DNA from: an uncultured Bacteroidia bacterium
Lineage (GTDB): Bacteria > Bacteroidota > Bacteroidia > Bacteroidales > ML635J-15
Assembly: GCA_902776565.1 (NCBI GenBank)
Contig: CACYQN010000005.1
Location: forward strand, 62,001-126,000
Direction: 5' to 3'
Length of the DNA: 64,000 nucleotides
Below are positions 34,425 through 41,950 of the stretch, one piece after another. Both the position numbers and the translations under genes were made by a program. The notes under the pieces were generated by a model. That model searched no databases. It had not been told where the DNA came from and saw only the letters and a program-made list of their open reading frames with translations. Numbering within the stretch: the first letter of the stretch is position 1; every line of letters begins with the position of its first letter.

Positions 34425-37118
34425 ATGAATCAGACTCATCATTACGAAGGTCTTACGGACGCACAAGTCCTTGAAAGCAAGGAGAAACACGGAATAAATA
34501 TACTTACCCCACCCAAACGCGAATCCTTATGGAGCAAGTTCATTGATTGCTTTTCCGACCCACTTATCCGGATACTACTCATAGCACTTCTGCTCTCGAT
34601 AGGAATATCTGTATATCAGTTCTTCTGGGGAGGTGCAGATGCATCGGTATTTTTCGAGCCAGCAGGAATCCTGATTGCCGTACTTCTGGCAACAATGGTC
34701 GGATTCTTCCTTGAACTTAGCAACGAAAAGACTTTCCAGAGCCTCAACGAGGTAAACGACGAAACTCTTGTCAAGGTTATCCGCAATGGTAACGTATGCG
34801 AAGTTCAGCGCAAGGAAATCGTCGTTGGCGACATTGTCCTCCTCGAAATCGGTGAGGAAGTGCCTGCCGACTGCGAACTGCTCGAATCGTTCAACCTGAT
34901 TATGAACGAGTCGTCGCTTACTGGCGAACCGCAATGCAACAAAACTACCGACCCTGCCCATTTCGACAAGGATGCCACCTACCCTTCAAACCACGTACTT
35001 AAGGGCACTACAATAATTGAAGGCTACTGCACCGCCAAGGTCATCCGCGTAGGCGACAGCACCGAATGCGGAAAGGTTTTCAAGGCCGCACAGGTCGAAG
35101 AAGGCGACCCCACTCCACTTAGCAAGAAACTCGACTGGCTGAGCAAAATCATCACCACCGCCAGCTACATAATTGCAGGACTTATCATCGTGGGACGACT
35201 TGTTGTTTATTTTGTTCAAGGCGATGCCGATTTGGGCGAAACAGAAGGCATCGTAGCTTTTGTAAAGTACATCCTCGACACCATAATGATTGCCGTGACA
35301 CTGATTGTTGTGGCCGTCCCCGAAGGCTTGCCTATGAGCGTAACTCTCAGCCTTGCTTTCAGCATGAAGCGACTGATGAAGCAGAACACGCTTCCTCGCA
35401 CAATGCACTCCTGCGAAACTATGGGCGCAACATCGGTAATCTGTACCGACAAGACCGGCACCCTTACGCAAAACCAGATGAAGATTCACGACACATTCTT
35501 CGAATCGCTTACAGACCAAAAACTTACCGATGACAATGCTTCTCATCTGCTTGAAGAATGTATCGCAATGGACACCAGCGCAAACCTCGACCTTTCCGAC
35601 AAGGCTAAAGCAAAGACCGTCGGCAGTCCTACCGAAGGTGCAGTATTGCTCTGGCTCAACGACTTTGGCATCGACTACCGCACAATCCGCGAAAACACCG
35701 AAATAGTTGATAGGATTCCATTCACAACCAAGAACAAGTACATGGCAACCGTAGTAAAGTCAAAGGTTGCCGACGGAAACATATTGTATGTAATTGGCGC
35801 ACCCGACATACTCATTGCCCACAGCAACATTTCCGATGCCGACAAATCGAAATACGAAGCTAAACTTGCCGAATACCAGAGCAAGGCAATGCGTACTTTA
35901 GGTTTTGCCTACTTGCCAACAGCAGATGGTCAGAAAGTTTTCGACGATGGAAAACTTTGCATCAACAACTTGCAGATGCTTGGTGTTGTTGCTATATCAG
36001 ACCCGATTCGTCCCGAAGTACCAGCAGCAATACGCGACTGCCTCAATGCAGGAATTTCCGTCAAGATTGTAACAGGTGATGCACCAGGCACAGCAAAGGA
36101 AATCGGTCGTCAACTTGGACTTTGGACAGAAAGCGACACCGATGCCAACATACTTCTCGGTCAGGACATTGCAGAAATGACCGACGAACAGCTAAAGGCA
36201 GTAATCGCCAATGTCAAAATCATTTCGCGCGCCCGTCCGAGCGACAAGGAACGTGTCGTGAAGATGCTCAAGGAACTCGACATGGTGGTTGCTGTTACCG
36301 GCGACGGCACAAACGATGCACCAGCACTCAACGCCGCCGACGTAGGACTTTCGATGGGCGACGGAACCGCCGTGGCAAAGGAAGCCAGCGACATGACCAT
36401 CCTCGACAACTCGTTCAGCACCATAGCAAACGCCGTTATGTGGGGACGTTCGCTCTACAAGAACATTCAGCGTTTCATAATGTTCCAGATGACAATAAAC
36501 GTTGCCGCCTGCCTTATAGTGCTGGTCGGTGCGTTCCTCGGAACAGAATCGCCACTTACCGTAACTCAGATGCTTTGGGTAAACCTCATTATGGACACCT
36601 TTGCAGCATTGGCTCTCGCCTCGCTCCCACCATCAAAGTCGGTAATGGACGAAAAGCCACGCAAGGTTACCGACCCAATCATAAGCAAGCCTATGGCTGG
36701 AAGAATCTTCGGCATTGGCGGACTTTTCTTTACAATACTGCTCGGAATACTGCTGTGGTTCCAGCATACTGACATCAGTTCGCTTGCAAACATAAGTTTC
36801 GACTTTGGTTCATTCGCCGAACTGTCTGCCAAGGAACTGAGCCTCTTCTTCACCATCTTCGTAATGCTCCAATTCTGGAACATGTTCAACGCCAAGGCAT
36901 TTATGACTGGCAAGTCGGCATTCTCTGGAATGCTGTCGTGCAAGTGGTTCCTTGTAATTGCCATTGTAATCTTCTTCGGACAGATACTGATTGTTGAAGT
37001 AGGCGGACAGATGTTCAACGTTTGCCACCTCGAAATTCTAGACTGGCTGATAATAGTTGGAGCAACATCCATAGTGCTGTGGATTGGTGAAATCGCTAGG
37101 GCTATCAGAAAACGATAA
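34425..37118 (+). CDS. Calcium-translocating P-type ATPase, PMCA (type IIB)
   Basis: 897 residues with about ten membrane helices. Actuator motif LTGEPQ near 168, phosphorylation site DKTGTLTQNQ (Asp about 341), nucleotide-binding KGA-type region (GSPTEGAVL; IGAPDI), hinge GDGTNDAPAL and a C-terminal membrane bundle with NLIMDTFAALALA. Helices 4 (VPEGLP) and 6 (NLIMD) carry residues expected for Ca2+ transport. It pumps Ca2+ out of the cytoplasm. No obvious regulatory tail is present. The next gene starts 9 bp downstream. Confidence 0.93.
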   Translation: MNQTHHYEGLTDAQVLESKEKHGINILTPPKRESLWSKFIDCFSDPLIRILLIALLLSIGISVYQFFWGGADASVFFEPAGILIAVLLATMVGFFLELSNEKTFQSLNEVNDETLVKVIRNGNVCEVQRKEIVVGDIVLLEIGEEVPADCELLESFNLIMNESSLTGEPQCNKTTDPAHFDKDATYPSNHVLKGTTIIEGYCTAKVIRVGDSTECGKVFKAAQVEEGDPTPLSKKLDWLSKIITTASYIIAGLIIVGRLVVYFVQGDADLGETEGIVAFVKYILDTIMIAVTLIVVAVPEGLPMSVTLSLAFSMKRLMKQNTLPRTMHSCETMGATSVICTDKTGTLTQNQMKIHDTFFESLTDQKLTDDNASHLLEECIAMDTSANLDLSDKAKAKTVGSPTEGAVLLWLNDFGIDYRTIRENTEIVDRIPFTTKNKYMATVVKSKVADGNILYVIGAPDILIAHSNISDADKSKYEAKLAEYQSKAMRTLGFAYLPTADGQKVFDDGKLCINNLQMLGVVAISDPIRPEVPAAIRDCLNAGISVKIVTGDAPGTAKEIGRQLGLWTESDTDANILLGQDIAEMTDEQLKAVIANVKIISRARPSDKERVVKMLKELDMVVAVTGDGTNDAPALNAADVGLSMGDGTAVAKEASDMTILDNSFSTIANAVMWGRSLYKNIQRFIMFQMTINVAACLIVLVGAFLGTESPLTVTQMLWVNLIMDTFAALALASLPPSKSVMDEKPRKVTDPIISKPMAGRIFGIGGLFFTILLGILLWFQHTDISSLANISFDFGSFAELSAKELSLFFTIFVMLQFWNMFNAKAFMTGKSAFSGMLSCKWFLVIAIVIFFGQILIVEVGGQMFNVCHLEILDWLIIVGATSIVLWIGEIARAIRKR

Positions 37119-37127
37119 AGAAATAAT

Positions 37128-37709
37128 ATGATTACAAGTCTTGATATAGATGCAAAATCATACGAACCGAACAACGTGTTCAGGATAGATGACAACACCG
37201 CCATTATCACTGACGGCAAAACCACATTCGGCATATACAAGGACCACATATATAAGATTCTGGATGGCGAAACAATTCCAAGCTTCAACCTAACAGACAT
37301 TGAAGAAATGGAATTGTACAACAAGCTTGCAACATATCTAAGGGAATACGGCACTCCATACCACGAAACAGATATTGACGATAAAGGTAGAACAATAATA
37401 TTGCACGACAAAGTACTTGGATATTCGCTTGGTGAAGACAAAGACGAAATTGCAAAAGACGGCTTTGAATACGATGATTTATACAACCTCGATTGTTCTA
37501 TTTGCGAACTAATAGCCCCTCGCCTAAAACGCTTCAAGGAACTGGACCCTGGTTGCCCTTGCGATATATCATTCGAAGAATGGCAAGGAATCCTTGACAA
37601 GATGATATGGTCTTTCGAAAATTATCGTAACAGCGACGAGATTGACGAAAACAGAGTAAACGAAGGCTTTGACTTATTCCACAAATATTTTCAAAACCTC
37701 TGGTACTAA
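37128..37709 (+). CDS. Hypothetical protein with a conserved C-terminal helical motif
   Basis: 193 residues, soluble and acidic. The N-terminal half is beta-rich (VFRIDDNTAIITDGKTTFGIYKDHIY). The C-terminal half contains LIAPRLKRFKELDPGCPCDISFEEW and LDKMIWSFENYRN. As I recall, this type of R-L-K-x-F plus E-E-W-x-x-I-L-D-K-M-I-x-S-F motif recurs in phage-associated proteins, but that is memory, not evidence here. It lies 9 bp after the ATPase and may be cotranscribed. Function unknown. Confidence 0.65.
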   Translation: MITSLDIDAKSYEPNNVFRIDDNTAIITDGKTTFGIYKDHIYKILDGETIPSFNLTDIEEMELYNKLATYLREYGTPYHETDIDDKGRTIILHDKVLGYSLGEDKDEIAKDGFEYDDLYNLDCSICELIAPRLKRFKELDPGCPCDISFEEWQGILDKMIWSFENYRNSDEIDENRVNEGFDLFHKYFQNLWY

Positions 37710-37727
37710 CATAAAAACATAAAAGCA

Positions 37728-38777
37728 TTGAAAAAAACTGCAATTATTTGTGTGCTAATCGCCACATTTTCAACAATATGCACTAGCATATATTCACAAC
37801 AAAATGCTCATTCCGATACAATTACAGTTGTTGCCGTAGGCGACATAATGTTCGGTTCCATCTTCCCCGACAGAAGCTACCTGCCGCCAAACGAAAACTA
37901 CAAGGGTTTCCTCGACGAGGTTAAACCATACTTCAACGGCGACATCGTCTTCTGCAACATGGAAGGCGTACTTGCCGACACTCTTGTTCCCGAATGCTGT
38001 CCATTCTGCTTCGGGATGCCATCGATATTTGCCAACGGATACAAGGAAGCCGGATTCAACCTAATCAGCGTCGGCAACAACCACGCAAACGACTTCCGCC
38101 AATATGGACGAGAAAACACAGCGAAAGTCCTCGACAAGATGGGGTTCAACTGGGCAGGCTACGCAACAAAACCATCGTGTACATTCACAATAAATGGCAT
38201 AAAGTACGGTTTCTGCGCATTCTCGCCAAACACAGCCATCGCCTATCTGCACGACAAACAATTGGTTGCCAACACAATAAAGGCGCTACGTAAGACTTGC
38301 GACATCGTCATCGTCTCGATGCACTGCGGCGGCGAAGGCAAAAAGTACAGACATCTTACTCGTCAAGACGACTACTACATTGAGCAGAACCGCGGAAACG
38401 CATACCAGTTTGCCCACGATGCCATCGACAATGGTGCCGACATCGTTCTCGGACATGGTCCTCACGTGACACGTGCCATTGAAATCTACAAAGGTAAATT
38501 CATTGCCTACAGTATGGGCAACTTCTTCACATACAATACCATAAACATAAACGATGAAATGGGGCTCGCTCCTATTTTCCGTTTCAAGCTAAGTGCAAGT
38601 ACAGGAAAATTCATCAGCGGAGAAATAATATCGACCTACCAGACAAAACCAAACAAAGGTCCGCACATTGACCCGCAAAAGCGAGTTCTGAAAATAATAC
38701 AGGAACTCACCGCTGCCGACATCTACGACAATTTGCCGAGGATTTCAAACGACGGAAAAATTCTTCCTCCGAAATAG
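37728..38777 (+). CDS. CapA-family exported metallophosphoesterase-like protein
   Basis: 349 residues. TTG start at 37728, then a signal peptide (KKTAIICVLIATFSTICTSIYS). The CapA domain shows VVAVGDIMFGS, FCNMEGVLAD, SVGNNHANDF, IVSMHCGGEG, VLGHGPHVTRAIEIY and YSMGNFFTY. These motifs match calcineurin-like enzymes linked with poly-gamma-glutamate or other capsule synthesis. No other cap genes are adjacent, so it may act in cell-envelope peptide or polymer processing. The TTG start follows the previous stop by 18 bp. Confidence 0.85.
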   Translation: MKKTAIICVLIATFSTICTSIYSQQNAHSDTITVVAVGDIMFGSIFPDRSYLPPNENYKGFLDEVKPYFNGDIVFCNMEGVLADTLVPECCPFCFGMPSIFANGYKEAGFNLISVGNNHANDFRQYGRENTAKVLDKMGFNWAGYATKPSCTFTINGIKYGFCAFSPNTAIAYLHDKQLVANTIKALRKTCDIVIVSMHCGGEGKKYRHLTRQDDYYIEQNRGNAYQFAHDAIDNGADIVLGHGPHVTRAIEIYKGKFIAYSMGNFFTYNTININDEMGLAPIFRFKLSASTGKFISGEIISTYQTKPNKGPHIDPQKRVLKIIQELTAADIYDNLPRISNDGKILPPK

Positions 38778-38796
38778 GGACACCTATTATATATTA

Positions 38797-39324
38797 TTAG
38801 AACAATGCTCTTACCTCCTTCTTGAGCAATTCTAAGGCTTCCTGCGTTGGAGACTTCTCTATTTCAATCAGTTTTTCAAACACTGCCTGACTGTAAACCA
38901 TCGCATTGTCCATCGAGTTCAAACCTTGAAGACACATATTCAGCATCTGGATTGTACGTTCCTTTGCATTGCGGGTTGCCTCCCACGCTTCTGATGATAC
39001 ATAAAGTTGCTGCGACAAGTTGTGCTCGAATTCTGCACGAATCGTAATCAGCATCTGCCTGTGCAATTCCTGAACCGTCATATTTGGTGTCTGCAAACGA
39101 ACAATCACACTGTTCGGAGAAATACGTTCCAAGAAAAGAATTATTCTCTCGTAGGCCTGCAAGCGAAGCGGAGTTATCGTCTTCTGGTTTTCAAGAATTA
39201 TCTGTATCTTTTTGGCTTCCAAGTCCTTTTTAAGCATTTGCCTTATTACCAGTATTGCAGTTACAGCAACTACAACAGCAGGAATTGTTACAATAAGAAT
39301 CTGCGAAATCATATTTAAAAACAT
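38797..39324 (-). CDS. DUF7935-like membrane-anchored protein
   Basis: 175 residues (ATG at 39324; another ATG at 39312). One N-terminal membrane helix (IVTIPAVVVAVTAILVIRQML) is followed by a helical soluble domain: ITPLRLQAYERIILFLERISP, then FEHNLSQQLYVSSEAW and a C-terminal SPTQEALELLKKEVRALF. I associate this with a conserved Bacteroidetes protein of unknown function (DUF7935). It is divergent from the aminotransferase gene, with 80 bp between the two start codons. Confidence 0.72.
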   Translation of the reverse strand: MFLNMISQILIVTIPAVVVAVTAILVIRQMLKKDLEAKKIQIILENQKTITPLRLQAYERIILFLERISPNSVIVRLQTPNMTVQELHRQMLITIRAEFEHNLSQQLYVSSEAWEATRNAKERTIQMLNMCLQGLNSMDNAMVYSQAVFEKLIEIEKSPTQEALELLKKEVRALF

Positions 39325-39404
39325 TCAAAATTATGTTATGCAATATTAAGAAATTTAATTTAAAAGAGTTATCTTCGCAGACAATTTTTTTTAATTCAAA
39401 CACA

Positions 39405-40598
39405 ATGGAAAGAGTATCAAATAGATTGGAAAAAATGGCGGTTTCCGCTACTTTAGCAATGACCGCAAAAAGCCGTGAACTTCAGGCTCAAGGAATTGAT
39501 GTTGTTAACCTTAGCATTGGTGAACCAGACTTCAACACTCCAGACTACATCAAGGAAGCTGCAAAGGAAGCTATCGACCAGAACTTCTCGCACTATCCGC
39601 CAGTTCCGGGTTACGAATCACTTCGTAAAGCCGTATGTGCAAAGTTGAAACGCGAAAACAACCTCGACTACGAACCAGCACAGATAGTTGTATCGACAGG
39701 TGCAAAGCACTCGATTATGAATACTTTGCTTTCGATTGTTGACCCGGGCGAAGAAGTTATAATCCCTGCTCCATACTGGGTTAGCTACATCGAGATGGTT
39801 CGTTTCTGCGAAGGTGTTCCCGTTGTTGTAAAGTGCAACATCGAATCGGATTTCAAGATGACAGCAGCACAACTCGAAAAGGCTCTCACTCCGAAGACCA
39901 GAGCCATCATCATCTGCTCGCCGTCGAACCCGACAGGTAGCCTTTACAGCAAGGCAGAATTGAAGGCTATTGCCGATGTTCTTGCAAAGCACCCAGAAGT
40001 TATCGTAATTTCTGATGAAATTTACGAGCACATCAACTTCGTAGGCGAACACGAAAGCATTGCACAGTTCGATGACATCCGTCGCCGTTGCGTTATTATC
40101 AACGGTGTATCAAAGGGTTACGCAATGACTGGCTGGAGAATCGGTTTCATTGCAGCACCACTATGGATTGCAAAGGGCGTTACCAAGTTGCAGGGTCAGT
40201 TCACATCTGGTGCTTGCTCAATAGCTCAGAAGGCTGCCGAAGCAGCACTCAACGCTGGCAACAGCGAATGCAAAAAGATGACCAAGATTTTCAAGAGCCG
40301 TCGCGACCTCGTTCTCGGTCTTTTGAAGGAAATCCCAGGACTGAAGCTCAACACTCCGCAAGGCGCTTTCTATATCTTCGCAGAAGTTTCCACATTCTTG
40401 GGCAAGGAAGCCGAAGGTATGAAAATCAACACTTCCGACGACTTAGCAATGTACCTGCTTGAAAAGGGACATGTTGCAACTGTCGGTGGAATTTCGTTCG
40501 GTTCTCCCGAATGCTTGCGTCTCTCCTACGCTACCAGCGACGACAGACTTATCGAAGCAGTTAAGCGCATGAAGGAAGCATTGGCAAAACTGAAGTAA
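39405..40598 (+). CDS. Class I aminotransferase, probable aspartate aminotransferase
   Basis: 397 residues from the ATG at 39405 (MERVSNRLEKMAVSATLAM). The frame is open 24 codons further upstream, but that part contains the presumed promoter. Features: LSIGEPDFNTPDYI, SHYPPVPGYESLRKA, PAPYWVSYIEM, SPSNPTGSLYSK, SDEIYEHI and PLP-binding Lys in INGVSKGYAMTGWRIG. It fits the aspartate aminotransferase I-gamma group that transfers amino groups between Asp and 2-oxoglutarate. Substrate choice cannot be settled by eye. Confidence 0.92.
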   Translation: MERVSNRLEKMAVSATLAMTAKSRELQAQGIDVVNLSIGEPDFNTPDYIKEAAKEAIDQNFSHYPPVPGYESLRKAVCAKLKRENNLDYEPAQIVVSTGAKHSIMNTLLSIVDPGEEVIIPAPYWVSYIEMVRFCEGVPVVVKCNIESDFKMTAAQLEKALTPKTRAIIICSPSNPTGSLYSKAELKAIADVLAKHPEVIVISDEIYEHINFVGEHESIAQFDDIRRRCVIINGVSKGYAMTGWRIGFIAAPLWIAKGVTKLQGQFTSGACSIAQKAAEAALNAGNSECKKMTKIFKSRRDLVLGLLKEIPGLKLNTPQGAFYIFAEVSTFLGKEAEGMKINTSDDLAMYLLEKGHVATVGGISFGSPECLRLSYATSDDRLIEAVKRMKEALAKLK

Positions 40599-40613
40599 TT
40601 TACTTTGTAAGCC

Positions 40614-40672
40614 AAATCCCCATGTTTTTTTGTCATCCTGAACTTGTTTCAGGATCTGAAACATGGGGATTT
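40614..40672 (+). repeat. Long hairpin with the same embedded core as 34281-34336
   Basis: Outer arms AAATCCCCATGTTT / AAACATGGGGATTT (40614-40627, 40659-40672). The inner core TGTCATCCTGAACTTGTTTC (40631-40650) and its following AGGATCTG match the inverted core of the other element with two substitutions. Located 15 bp past the aminotransferase stop. It has no T tract. Confidence 0.8.
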
Positions 40673-40690
40673 GTTTCTACACTTGGCACA

Positions 40691-40717
40691 AAAAAAAGCC
40701 GCCCAAATGGACGGCTT
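40691..40717 (-). terminator. Rho-independent terminator of the first lipoprotein gene
   Basis: Minus strand: AAGCCGTCC pairs with GGGCGGCTT (40696-40704 and 40709-40717, with a G-T wobble) followed by T residues. 24 bp past the stop codon at 40741. Confidence 0.85.
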
Positions 40718-40740
40718 AATTTTTCTAGCCTACAATAAAA

Positions 40741-41001
40741 CTATTCTTCTACGCACTCAATTGAATAGCCAGGTTCAGCATCGTCTTGTGCCTTCATAGT
40801 TTTCTCGTAGTAATCGTTGCAGTTCTTGTAACCAGCGGTCTTGAGGTCTGCTCCTTCTATTGTTAGGTTTAATGTATTACCAAACATAGCTTCGACTTCA
40901 GGATCTGTGAATTTTGCTGTGCAAGTGCAGTCCTTAGGTGCACATGATGAAAATGCGAAAGCTGCAATAGCAACGACTGATAAAACTAATACTTTCTTCA
41001 T
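40741..41001 (-). CDS. Small Cys-rich lipoprotein 1
   Basis: 86 residues from the ATG at 41001. Lipoprotein signal MKKVLVLSVVAIAAFAFSSC (Cys20) followed by APKDCTCTAKF, then KNCNDYYEKTM and a final IECVEE. One of four neighbouring small lipoproteins sharing the signal, a C-x-C pair just after the lipid Cys, a later K-N/K-C and a Cys close to the end. Function unknown. Probably faces the periplasm on the outer membrane. Confidence 0.8.
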   Translation of the reverse strand: MKKVLVLSVVAIAAFAFSSCAPKDCTCTAKFTDPEVEAMFGNTLNLTIEGADLKTAGYKNCNDYYEKTMKAQDDAEPGYSIECVEE

Positions 41002-41093
41002 CTTATTAAACTTTAAATTAAACAAATAAATTAACTGCCCAAAATTACATATAAAAACAACATAAACAAACAAAAATTTCATTTTTTTATAAC

Positions 41094-41123
41094 ATAAAAA
41101 AAGCCCCGGAAAATCCGAGGCTT
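41094..41123 (-). terminator. Rho-independent terminator of the second lipoprotein gene
   Basis: Minus strand: AAGCCTCGGA pairs with TCCGGGGCTT (41101-41110 and 41114-41123, one G-T pair) followed by seven T. Confidence 0.87.
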
Positions 41124-41143
41124 TTGTTTCGTACAAATAAATC

Positions 41144-41362
41144 TTAGTGGCACTTAACTTCAGTTTTAACGCCCAAAAGTTCTATTGTAGAATTCATGTC
41201 CTTGCACTTTTCAAAGCCCAAGCTTTCCATATCTTCCTTAGTGATAGTCTTTTCACTCTTCAAATCACCATCAGAATAATACTTGCACTTGCATTCCTTG
41301 CTGCATGATGACATTGCGAACAACAAACCAGCTGCTGCCAAAACTACTAATAACTTCTTCAT
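41144..41362 (-). CDS. Small Cys-rich lipoprotein 2
   Basis: 72 residues. MKKLLVVLAAAGLLFAMSSC signal (Cys20), then SKECKCKYYSDGDLKS, a later FEKCKDMNSTIE and terminal VKCH. Same pattern as its neighbours: Cys pair in CxC after the lipid Cys and two later Cys. No enzyme motif. It has its own terminator and a separate upstream AT-rich region. Confidence 0.8.
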   Translation of the reverse strand: MKKLLVVLAAAGLLFAMSSCSKECKCKYYSDGDLKSEKTITKEDMESLGFEKCKDMNSTIELLGVKTEVKCH

Positions 41363-41464
41363 TTTCTTATTACTTTAAAAATTAAACATTATATTTTAGG
41401 TCGCAAAAATACAAAAAAATCAAAAAATCAACATTTAATTTTTTGTTAATCATCCGAAACAATA

Positions 41465-41707
41465 CTATTCGCACCTTATACCAGCACCTAGCGTCTCGTC
41501 GTATCCAAGCCCAAGGCCATTGTAATAGTCATTCAGACCTGCACAGTTCTTTGCATTCAACCTATTGATTTCATCCTGAGTATAAACGACAGGATTAGTA
41601 TCCGTATTCTTTCCATCTGTCCACATAGAACAAGTACATTCCTTTTCGCACGATGCAAATAACATTGCAGCAACAGCAAACAACAATAAAACAAAATACT
41701 TTTTCAT
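41465..41707 (-). CDS. Small Cys-rich lipoprotein 3
   Basis: 80 residues from the ATG at 41707 (MKKYFVLLLFAVAAMLFASC, Cys20). Continues EKECTCSMWTDGKNTDTNP, then AKNCAGLNDYYNGLGLG and terminal GIRCE. Its signal peptide is almost identical to that of lipoprotein 4, so these two are the most recent duplicates. Confidence 0.8.
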   Translation of the reverse strand: MKKYFVLLLFAVAAMLFASCEKECTCSMWTDGKNTDTNPVVYTQDEINRLNAKNCAGLNDYYNGLGLGYDETLGAGIRCE

Positions 41708-41728
41708 TTTACATATCATTTTAAAACA

Positions 41729-41950
41729 TTAATTACATTTCGTTTCCCTTACTACACCATTCTCGGTTTCTACATAGATGTCCATATCGGAACACGAGCT
41801 TATGCCATCTGGCATATCACTGACAGCAGAACCAGTCATTACCCCATTCCTATATGTCTTGCAAGTACATGTCCTCTCGCACGAAGCAAACAACATAGTT
41901 GCCACTGCAAATAATAACAAAACAAAATACTTTTTCAACCTACACATCAT
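41729..41950 (-). CDS. Small Cys-rich lipoprotein 4
   Basis: 73 residues (MMCRLKKYFVLLLFAVATM, then LFASC with the lipid Cys at 24). Continues ERTCTCKTYRNG, then ISSCSDMDIYVE and terminal ETKCN. The ATG directly adjoins the stop of the M43 protease gene upstream, so it is very likely translated from the same mRNA. Confidence 0.8.
   Translation of the reverse strand: MMCRLKKYFVLLLFAVATMLFASCERTCTCKTYRNGVMTGSAVSDMPDGISSCSDMDIYVETENGVVRETKCN

Noticed and set aside
36566..37600. 344-codon minus-strand frame opposite the Ca2+-ATPase
   Set aside because: Fully antisense to a well-supported ATPase and the following gene; serine and isoleucine-rich shadow translation.
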